Notes under the pieces: model-generated | Told to the model about the DNA's origin: nothing | Databases searched by the model: none | What the model saw: the letters and a program-made list of their open reading frames with translations, nothing else | Position numbers and translations under genes: made by a program | Source of the DNA: Methylotenera sp. | Lineage (GTDB): Bacteria; Pseudomonadota; Gammaproteobacteria; Burkholderiales; Methylophilaceae | DNA: 8,140 nucleotides | Reading direction: 5' to 3' | Assembly (NCBI GenBank): GCA_027487055.1 | Contig: JAIYEJ010000040.1 | Location: 1 to 8,140, forward strand | Shown here: in pieces, positions 1 through 5,817 of the stretch | Layout of the letters: each line of letters opens with the position of its first letter | Position numbering within the stretch: position 1 is the first letter of the stretch

Positions 1-363
1 CTTTTTAAATTTATTCAAATTATTACTGGAATAGAGCTGCCTTGCGAAGTTAATCTTGGGCGTAACTTTGTTATTGATCACTTTGGTGGCATTGTTGTGA
101 GCGGTTATGCCTCATTAGGGGATAATTGTCGAATTCGGAATGGGGTCGTAATCGGCTTAAAGAATATAGAAAATATTGCGGCTCCAATAATAGGTAACAA
201 TGTAGATATTGGTGCAGGGGCAAAAGTATTAGGGGATATAAAAATTGGTAATAATGTAATTATTGGAGCAAATGCTGTAGTTATTTGCGATGTGCCAGAT
301 AATTCAATTGCTGTAGGAGTGCCTGCAATAATAAAAAGAAGAATTAGTATTAATAATGACTGA
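1..363 (+). CDS. Serine-acetyltransferase-like hexapeptide-repeat acetyltransferase, 5' end outside window
   Basis: The reading frame is open from base 1, so the first visible residue is internal and the true start lies upstream. A GTG at 97 could be mistaken for a start, but the frame upstream of it encodes recognisable family sequence (GIELP...NLGRNFVIDHFGGIVV). The 120 visible residues form a left-handed beta-helix of hexapeptide repeats (IGNNVDIGAGAKVLG, IKIGNNVIIGANAVV) ending in the family's typical closing GVPAII. The Asp-His pair at visible residues 26-27 (bases 76-81) matches the catalytic His region of CysE-type enzymes. The family transfers acetyl from acetyl-CoA to serine or, in polysaccharide loci, probably to a sugar. 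The His of the CysE 'RHP' segment is Ala here (bases 181-183), and GIDIHP is GIELPC, so sugar O-acetylation is plausible but inferred. The gene overlaps the next by 8 bases, which implies co-transcription. Confidence 0.85.
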   Translation, partial: LFKFIQIITGIELPCEVNLGRNFVIDHFGGIVVSGYASLGDNCRIRNGVVIGLKNIENIAAPIIGNNVDIGAGAKVLGDIKIGNNVIIGANAVVICDVPDNSIAVGVPAIIKRRISINND

Positions 364-1351
364 CTTAAATATTAGCGCTCGTGTTGGGGCAGTAGTAATA
401 GGACGCAATGAAGGGGAACGATTAATTCTTTGCTTGACCTCATTGGGTAAGCAATTAAACAAAATAGTATATGTTGATTCTGGCTCAACTGATAACTCGC
501 TAGAAAATGCCGCTATGATGGATATTGAAGTAATTAACCTTAACTTAAACCAACCATTTACTGCGGCAAGAGCTAGAAATGAAGGCTTTCGACATTTGAT
601 TCAAGTATTTCCAGAAGTTGAATATGTGCAATTCGTTGACGGTGATTGTGAAGTTGTCTCAACTTGGTTTAATGAATCAATCGTTTTTATTGATTCAAAT
701 CAAGATTACGCAGCGATTTGTGGTCGACGAAGAGAGCGCTATCCTGAGCAGTCTATTTATAATTTAATGTGTGATGTTGAATGGAATACTCCAATTGGAG
801 ATGCAAAGGCATGCGGCGGTGACGCGATGTTTAGAGTAAAAGCTTTTAATCAAGTCGAGGGATATCGAAATGATTTGATAGCTGGAGAAGAACCAGAGCT
901 ATGTTTAAGATTAAGAGCGTCAGGGTGGAAAATTAGGCGATTAGATACTGAAATGACGATGCATGATGCTGCGATCACTAAATTTTCCCAATGGTGGAAA
1001 CGTAATGTTAGAAGTGGTTATGCCTTTGCAGAAGGCGCATACCTGCATGGTGCTGCGCCAGATAAGCATTGGGTTAAAGAGTCTAGACGTGCCATGATAT
1101 GGGGGTTATTAATACCTATTCTAGCAATCTTGTTGGGCATGCTATCGTGGTTGTTAGCGGTTATCACCATGCTTGTTTACCCATTACAAATAACTCGTTT
1201 AACAGTCAGAAATTTAAAGTTAACTATTAAGCATCCACTAAAAATTGCATTTTTTAATGTGTTAAGTAAGTTTGCAGAAATGTATGGTCAACTCAATTAT
1301 TATTACTTAAGGTTTTTTAGAAAGACTCCAAAACTAATTGAGTATAAGTAG
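356..1351 (+). CDS. GT2 family glycosyltransferase with C-terminal membrane hairpin
   Basis: This 331-residue inverting glycosyltransferase probably adds one sugar to the lipid-linked EPS repeat unit on the cytoplasmic face of the inner membrane. The GT-A fold is shown by VVIGRNEGERL (residues 13-23), the nucleotide-binding DSGSTDNS (41-48), the metal-binding DGDCE (95-99) and an acidic EEPELCLR segment (178-185) in the place of the usual ED catalytic motif. Residues about 246-279 are strongly hydrophobic, with two closely spaced helices around a short GML turn, so a membrane hairpin is likely. The tail contains a basic and Tyr-rich segment. The ATG at 356 lies inside the end of the preceding acetyltransferase (8-base overlap), which suggests translational coupling. 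A purine-rich AAAAAGAAGAA run lies about 12 bases upstream. Donor and acceptor sugars cannot be read from the sequence. Confidence 0.9.
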   Translation: MTDLNISARVGAVVIGRNEGERLILCLTSLGKQLNKIVYVDSGSTDNSLENAAMMDIEVINLNLNQPFTAARARNEGFRHLIQVFPEVEYVQFVDGDCEVVSTWFNESIVFIDSNQDYAAICGRRRERYPEQSIYNLMCDVEWNTPIGDAKACGGDAMFRVKAFNQVEGYRNDLIAGEEPELCLRLRASGWKIRRLDTEMTMHDAAITKFSQWWKRNVRSGYAFAEGAYLHGAAPDKHWVKESRRAMIWGLLIPILAILLGMLSWLLAVITMLVYPLQITRLTVRNLKLTIKHPLKIAFFNVLSKFAEMYGQLNYYYLRFFRKTPKLIEYK

Positions 1352-1386
1352 TACATGGAAAGGTTACTAAGTACTAATTAGATATT

Positions 1387-2520
1387 ATGATAAAAATTGC
1401 AGCCTTTTACCCAAATTATTTTAAAGATTATGCGATTCCGCATGCTTGCTACAACATTATGAAGGGTATGCAATCTTTTGATTCTTCCATAAAACTTAAG
1501 GGTATATCTTCAGACCCAAAGGTGTTTAATGATGAGTTTTATAGTGACATAATTCCTCAATGGTCTAAGGCTATTATATATAAAGTTTTCCCTGATACTT
1601 TTATTCACAAGATGTCAGAGAAGATTTTCTTAAAATCAATGCAAGATGAAGATGTAGCTTATCTTTGGCCTGGAGTCAGTCTAACTACTTATAGAGATGT
1701 TAAAAGCAGAGGCTATAAAATTATATATGAGGGTGTAAATACGCACGAAGCACACAGTAAATCGATTTTAGATGCAGAATTTAAAAGACTAAAGTTACCG
1801 ATATCACATGGCGTGACATCTGAAAAAGTGATTGATGAGTCAGCCAAGCTAGATTTAGCAGATTATGTTTATAGTTGCAGCCCAATAATGACGGAATCCT
1901 ACTTAAACAATGGTGTTCCACAGTCAAAAATACTTCAAACATCATATGGATTAAGTAAGGCTTATATATTTGAAGATTTACATAAAGAACAAACCGATTG
2001 TCCAACTTTTATATTTGTAGGCAGTATATGTGTTCGTAAAGGTGTACATTTGCTTTTAGAATATTGGGTAAAAGCGAAACTGAATGCAAAACTAAAGCTA
2101 GTTGGAACGATAGAGCAGGGTTATGAGCAACATCTTTCAGCATACTTGGCGCTTGAAAACATTGAACATATACCTTTTACAAATGATTTACCCGCAATTT
2201 ATAAGAAAGCAGATGTATTTATTTTACCCAGCTTGGAAGAAGGTAGCCCTTTGGTAATGTATATGGCGCTCGGTGCAGGTTTGCCAGTCATTGTTAGTTT
2301 AATGGCCGCTGGTGGTGTAATTGCAGATAATGAAGATGGATTTGTGATTGATCCCCATGATGAAGAAAAATGGATTGAGCATATGAGAATGATGGCAGAA
2401 GACCCAGGGCTTAGATTAAAACTATCTAAGAACTCAAAATTAAAAGCTAAAGAATATACATGGGATGTCGTCGCAAAAAAACGGTTATCTAGTTTGCAAG
2501 AAGCTGAAAATAAGCTTTAG
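1387..2520 (+). CDS. GT4 family glycosyltransferase (GT-B fold)
   Basis: This 377-residue retaining glycosyltransferase of the GT4 type probably acts on the growing lipid-linked repeat unit in the cytoplasm. The C-terminal nucleotide-sugar-binding half is clear: FIFVGSICVRKGVHLLLEY (about residues 208-226, with the R217-K218 pair of the donor site), ADVFILPSLEEGSPLV (about 275-290), then ALGAGLPVI and EDGFVIDPHD. The N-terminal acceptor half is less conserved, as usual; YEGVNTHEAHSK near residue 120 may be part of the active site. In the EX7E motif the first Glu (E285) is present, but the position of the second Glu is Met293 (bases 2263-2265). No transmembrane segment is visible. An in-frame TAA at 1375-1377 prevents any longer start, so ATG 1387 is the earliest possible. 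The only Shine-Dalgarno-like sequence (GGAAAGG, 1357-1363) is too far upstream to be convincing, so initiation may be weak. Confidence 0.9.
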   Translation: MIKIAAFYPNYFKDYAIPHACYNIMKGMQSFDSSIKLKGISSDPKVFNDEFYSDIIPQWSKAIIYKVFPDTFIHKMSEKIFLKSMQDEDVAYLWPGVSLTTYRDVKSRGYKIIYEGVNTHEAHSKSILDAEFKRLKLPISHGVTSEKVIDESAKLDLADYVYSCSPIMTESYLNNGVPQSKILQTSYGLSKAYIFEDLHKEQTDCPTFIFVGSICVRKGVHLLLEYWVKAKLNAKLKLVGTIEQGYEQHLSAYLALENIEHIPFTNDLPAIYKKADVFILPSLEEGSPLVMYMALGAGLPVIVSLMAAGGVIADNEDGFVIDPHDEEKWIEHMRMMAEDPGLRLKLSKNSKLKAKEYTWDVVAKKRLSSLQEAENKL

Positions 2521-2644
2521 CGATGTAAAAATATAATTTATAACTTAAATTCCATGCTTAAGCAAAAAAGATAAGAATGATTATTCTAAGCAATAAAATA
2601 AGCTTTGTTCAAAAAAATGGCAGTGCTAATTTCGAAAGCTATAT
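2521..2644. other. Longest intergenic gap, AT-rich, no clear signal
   Basis: This 124-base gap separates the GT4 gene from the membrane GT2 gene. It holds a TATAAT at 2532-2537 with no acceptable -35 element at normal spacing, the palindrome GCTTAAGC near 2557-2564, and a small 5-bp inverted repeat (AGAAT/ATTCT, 2574-2587) with no following T run. An internal promoter is possible but not shown. The downstream gene could belong to a second transcription unit or simply follow a long spacer. Confidence 0.4.
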
Positions 2645-3823
2645 ATGAACTTAGTGGAAACTTTACTGGTTATTATTGCAATATTGCTTTTAATACCTTC
2701 GTTAGTCCTTTTTATTCAAGTTACATCAGCCTGCTTAAAAATTGATCAAAAGACTAGTAATTTTCCAGATAATCAAGCTATAGCAGTTTTAATTCCTGCG
2801 CATAATGAGTCTTCAGGCATCATTGCTACACTCAATTCGATCCGTCCACAACTTCGGCCCCAAGACCGCATTATTGTAGTTGCAGATAATTGTAATGACG
2901 ATACAGCTGAAGTTGCTGCTGAACATGGTGCAGATGTTGTCCAGCGCTATGATCTAACATATCGTGGAAAAGGTTATGCATTAGATTATGGACTAAAATA
3001 TCTTTCTAAAAATCCACCTGATATAGTAATAATAATAGACGCAGATTGCCTACTTGAAGATAATACTTTGATCCAACTTGCTGCTAAAGCTCTAGAGTTT
3101 GATCGGCCTGTTCAGGCGCTTTATTTAATGTATTCCAAAAGTAATGATTTGAAATCAAAAGTATCCGAATTTGCATGGTGTGTTAAAAACTTAGTGCGCC
3201 CTCTAGGTTATGCAAATTTAGGATGCCCCTGCCAATTAATGGGCACAGGAATGGCCTTTAAATGGAGTACATTATCTAAAGCAGATTTGGCGAATGGAAA
3301 TATAGTTGAAGATATGAAGCTTGGTATAGATTTGGCAATTGCAGGTAGCCCTCCAATTTTTCATTCCAGCTCAAAGGTGATTAGTTACTTTCCTTTAGCC
3401 TCAGAGATTCAATCAGGACAAAAAGTACGCTGGGAGCATGGTCATTTATCAATGATTTTTACTGAGACTCCTCGTTTGGTTTTAAAGGGATTTGTAATTA
3501 AAGATATCAAATTAATAGCAATGGCGCTAGATTTAGCCGTACCGCCGTTGGCACTGCTAGTTGTTTTAATTTTAGGTTATGTGGGATTCACGAGTATTTT
3601 ACTTACTTTAACTGAAGTTGGATTGTTAGGTTTTAAACTTGCTTTGTCTGCATTAATTCTTTTAATAATATCTGTTGCTATTGCATGGTTGGGTTGGGGT
3701 AAGAGTATTATATCGTTACGCAGTTTGCTTTACATACCCATTTATTTGATACTTAAATTGCCAAACTACTTTAAGTATCTGTTTAAAAGACAAAAAACAT
3801 GGAACAAGACGAATAGAGATTAA
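2645..3823 (+). CDS. Membrane GT2 glycosyltransferase with processive-type QxxRW motif
   Basis: This 392-residue integral membrane glycosyltransferase resembles the IcaA/BcsA/hyaluronan-synthase branch of GT2 in its layout. One N-terminal membrane helix (about residues 5-27) precedes a cytoplasmic GT-A domain. That domain carries LIPAHNES (about 49-56), VVADNCNDDTAE, the metal-binding DAD (132-134), VEDMKLG with the catalytic ED (222-223) and QKVRW (259-263), which matches QxxRW. The C-terminal third has three or so hydrophobic segments (about 287-320, 324-350 and 359-376). All key residues are intact. The QxxRW motif is known from processive synthases but also occurs in non-processive members, so this enzyme may add a single sugar or polymerise. 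The start has only a weak purine stretch (CGAAAG) before ATG. The next gene begins 9 bases after its stop, so the two are probably translated from one mRNA. Confidence 0.9.
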   Translation: MNLVETLLVIIAILLLIPSLVLFIQVTSACLKIDQKTSNFPDNQAIAVLIPAHNESSGIIATLNSIRPQLRPQDRIIVVADNCNDDTAEVAAEHGADVVQRYDLTYRGKGYALDYGLKYLSKNPPDIVIIIDADCLLEDNTLIQLAAKALEFDRPVQALYLMYSKSNDLKSKVSEFAWCVKNLVRPLGYANLGCPCQLMGTGMAFKWSTLSKADLANGNIVEDMKLGIDLAIAGSPPIFHSSSKVISYFPLASEIQSGQKVRWEHGHLSMIFTETPRLVLKGFVIKDIKLIAMALDLAVPPLALLVVLILGYVGFTSILLTLTEVGLLGFKLALSALILLIISVAIAWLGWGKSIISLRSLLYIPIYLILKLPNYFKYLFKRQKTWNKTNRD

Positions 3824-3827
3824 GGGA
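3822..3827 (+). promoter_or_regulatory. Ribosome binding site of the GT26-STAS gene
   Basis: AAGGGA overlaps the stop codon of the preceding gene and lies 5 bases before ATG 3833. An ATG at 3829 is out of frame and meets a stop after four sense codons, so this site selects 3833 as the start. The arrangement suggests coupled translation. Confidence 0.65.
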
Positions 3828-3832
3828 AATGA

Positions 3833-4927
3833 ATGGACGATTTTGATCGTGATGTATATTGCATAGGAGGGCTTCCATTTGATGCGATAAGCTTAACTAA
3901 AACCATGAGTCTCTTGCGTGATGCAAAACATGAAAAAAAATCTTGTTTCCTAACAACCCCAAACCTAAATTTTTTATCGCTTTCACAGCATGACCCTGAT
4001 TTTCGTAATTCTGTTTTATATAGTGATATTGTGATTGCGGATGGTGCACCCATAGTTTGGATAGCAAATTTACTTGGAATTCCGATTAAAGAGAGAGTCG
4101 CAGGGTCAACGCTATTCGAGGCCTTAGGTAAGGAATGGCGAAGGAAGTTAACTGTATATTTTTTTGGTGGGCCAACTGGGGTTGCCGAAGAAGCAAGTAA
4201 ACATATTAATAGCAAGTCAACAGGATTGACTTGTGTTGGCTATTACTCTCCGGGTTTTGGCTCCCTAGAAGAAATAAGTGAATCATCTATTATCGAAAAT
4301 ATTAATGCAAGTAATGCAGATTTTTTAGTAGTTGCTTTAGGTGCTAAAAAAGGCCAAGCTTGGATAGTTAAGAATTTGCTTAAGATAAAGACACCTTTAG
4401 TTAGTCATCTTGGTGCGGTTATCAATTTTGAAGCGAGACGCTTAAAAAGGGCGCCTGTGAGATTGCAAAAAATTGGATTGGAATGGGCTTGGCGTATTAA
4501 AGAAGAACCATACTTATGGAAGCGTTATTGGGATGATGGAAGATTCTTGTTGAGATTTTTGTTTACTAAAGTGATCCCACATGCAATATGGCTCAGCTTT
4601 AACAAAAGTAGTTTGAAAAAAGCATCTGATAAAAATAAAGTTGTTTTAAACAATGATGAGGCTTATGCTAAGCTAACATTCAATGGAATCATACTCGATC
4701 CTGTTTCCCAAGATGTTCGTGGTTTGTTAAGAGAATCAAGTGCCTTAAATAAAAACTTAATACTAGATTTTACGCACGCGAATTACATTGGCTTCAATCT
4801 TTTTGGATTAATATTATTATTAAAAAAACAGCTTGATAACCAAGGCTTGGAAATCAAAATTGTTGGTTTAAATGATAACTTGAAAAAGATATTTGATTGG
4901 AATGGCGTCTCTTATTTAATTAAGTAG
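3833..4927 (+). CDS. WecB/TagA/CpsF (GT26) glycosyltransferase fused to a C-terminal STAS domain
   Basis: Residues 1 to about 250 form a complete WecG/TagA/CpsF glycosyltransferase, a family that transfers a sugar (ManNAc or ManNAcA in the studied members) to a polyprenyl-diphosphate-linked acceptor at the inner membrane. Visible motifs are LTTPNLNFL (about 40-48), VIADGAPIVW with the catalytic-type Asp70, the Gly-rich FFGGPTGVAEE, and the C-terminal HLGAVINFEARRLKRAPVRL and GLEWAWRIKEEPYLWKRYW segments. The usual PKQE-like motif reads GAKKGQAW (170-177). A basic, aromatic stretch (about 232-250) could bind the membrane. After a lysine-rich linker (about 252-269), residues 270-364 look like a STAS domain: a beta strand NLILDFTHANYIG, the helix LFGLILLLKKQLDNQG, the strand LEIKIVGL and the closing helix LKKIFDWNGV. 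Family members without the fusion are about 240-250 residues. The STAS phosphoacceptor serine is missing. The start is fixed by a good ribosome binding site. Confidence 0.88.
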   Translation: MDDFDRDVYCIGGLPFDAISLTKTMSLLRDAKHEKKSCFLTTPNLNFLSLSQHDPDFRNSVLYSDIVIADGAPIVWIANLLGIPIKERVAGSTLFEALGKEWRRKLTVYFFGGPTGVAEEASKHINSKSTGLTCVGYYSPGFGSLEEISESSIIENINASNADFLVVALGAKKGQAWIVKNLLKIKTPLVSHLGAVINFEARRLKRAPVRLQKIGLEWAWRIKEEPYLWKRYWDDGRFLLRFLFTKVIPHAIWLSFNKSSLKKASDKNKVVLNNDEAYAKLTFNGIILDPVSQDVRGLLRESSALNKNLILDFTHANYIGFNLFGLILLLKKQLDNQGLEIKIVGLNDNLKKIFDWNGVSYLIK

Positions 4928-4958
4928 ACTTTGAAAATTAGGTGTTGTTAAAAAATTC

Positions 4959-4974
4959 AATGCAATAATGCAAT
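4959..4974 (+). repeat. Perfect tandem 8-base repeat upstream of the ATPase gene
   Basis: AATGCAAT occurs twice head to tail immediately before the AAGG ribosome binding site (4976-4979) and ATG 4990. It lies in the 62-base gap between the GT26-STAS gene and the ATPase gene. It could be a regulator half-site pair or a chance product of AT-rich sequence; no function is shown. Confidence 0.5.
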
Positions 4975-4989
4975 TAAGGTATAAACAAT

Positions 4990-5808
4990 ATGTACGAAGA
5001 ATTTTATGGGTTGACTGAAAAACCCTTTTCTATTCAACCAGATCCTGAGTTTTTGTTCTTCGGCCTACGGCACAGTATGGCTTACGCGATGTTGGAGTAC
5101 GGCGTGCAGAATCGTGCAGGTTTTTCTGTGATTTGTGGAGATATTGGCTGCGGAAAAACTACCTTAGTGCGTCACATGCTTAATAATATTGGCGACGAAC
5201 TCACAGTAGGGATAGTCTACAACACGCATCATCAGATCGATGATTTGCTAAGTTGGATTATGTTAGCATTTAATCAACCATATGAAGGTAAGTCACATTT
5301 AGCATTATTCGATGATTTTCAGCAGTTTTTGATTAAGTCATACGCTGAAGATAAAAGAGTGGTGTTAATCATAGATGAGGCACAAAATTTAACACCTAGC
5401 TCCTTAGAAGCTTTACGTATGCTTTCAAATATTAATGTTGATAAGCATCAGCTATTACAAATTATCTTAGTTGGTCAACCTCAGCTAAGAGATTTGTTAC
5501 GACGTCCAGAACTACAGCAATTTATTCAGCGAGTTGCGGTAGATTTTTTCATTCCACCACTCGAGGCTTTTGAAGTGGATAAATATATATTACACCGATT
5601 ACATATAGCAGGCCGCGATACGCCGTTATTTACCCCTGCTGCTACTAAGCTTATTGCGCAAGCTGCTCGTGGCATACCGCGTAGTATTAATATTCTTTGT
5701 GATATGGCCTTGGTTTATGGTTACTCTACTAATGCAGACAAGATTGATGTCAATTTGGTAAGAGAGGTGATTAGAGACCGCGCTGATTTTGGTGTTTTAG
5801 GGGCATAG
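4990..5808 (+). CDS. ExeA/GspA-like AAA ATPase, exosortase-EPS-associated type
   Basis: This 272-residue P-loop ATPase belongs to the ExeA/GspA-like group, which includes the ATPase that accompanies XrtA/PEP-CTERM EPS loci. The start MYEEFYGLTEKPFS followed by PDPEFLF is the group's signature N-terminus and fixes the start at ATG 4990. Walker A is GDIGCGKT (residues 50-57) and Walker B is VVLIIDEAQN (about 124-133, with D129 and E130). VGQPQLRDLLRRPEL carries the sensor-like segment, and ARGIPRSINILCD the C-terminal lid (sensor 2 region). The protein ends right after the lid, so the C-terminal membrane helix and peptidoglycan-binding domain of true ExeA are absent. It is therefore probably a soluble cytoplasmic ATPase. 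Its precise job in EPS export or regulation is unknown. The stop codon overlaps the ribosome binding site of galE, so the two genes are tightly linked. Confidence 0.88.
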   Translation: MYEEFYGLTEKPFSIQPDPEFLFFGLRHSMAYAMLEYGVQNRAGFSVICGDIGCGKTTLVRHMLNNIGDELTVGIVYNTHHQIDDLLSWIMLAFNQPYEGKSHLALFDDFQQFLIKSYAEDKRVVLIIDEAQNLTPSSLEALRMLSNINVDKHQLLQIILVGQPQLRDLLRRPELQQFIQRVAVDFFIPPLEAFEVDKYILHRLHIAGRDTPLFTPAATKLIAQAARGIPRSINILCDMALVYGYSTNADKIDVNLVREVIRDRADFGVLGA

Positions 5809-5811
5809 GAG
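5807..5811 (+). promoter_or_regulatory. Ribosome binding site that sets the TTG start of galE
   Basis: AGGAG begins inside the TAG stop codon of the ATPase gene and ends 6 bases before TTG 5818. The spacing is ideal, and no ATG or GTG lies between this site and the Rossmann-fold signature, so TTG is the likely start. Confidence 0.8.
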
Positions 5812-5817
5812 AATACA

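Noticed and set aside
97..99. GTG as start of the acetyltransferase
   Set aside because: The frame is open to the left edge and the 32 codons before this GTG encode family-typical sequence, so the GTG is internal.
1781..2005. 74-codon open frame on the - strand inside the GT4 gene
   Set aside because: It has no family features and is fully covered by the conserved GT4 gene on the other strand.
2532..2537. TATAAT as a -10 promoter element
   Set aside because: No -35-like hexamer lies at 16-18 bases upstream, and such a match is expected by chance in AT-rich DNA.
2574..2587. AGAAT/ATTCT hairpin as terminator
   Set aside because: The stem has five AT-rich pairs and no T run follows it, so it is too weak for an intrinsic terminator.
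3931..3939. A8 run in the GT26 gene as a phase-variation tract
   Set aside because: Homopolymers of this length are frequent in AT-rich genes, the frame is intact and no other phase-variation feature is seen.
3820..4215. 131-codon open frame on the - strand opposite the GT26 gene
   Set aside because: It lies wholly opposite well-conserved coding sequence, has no recognisable domain and no ribosome binding site in a sensible place. It is an antisense shadow.
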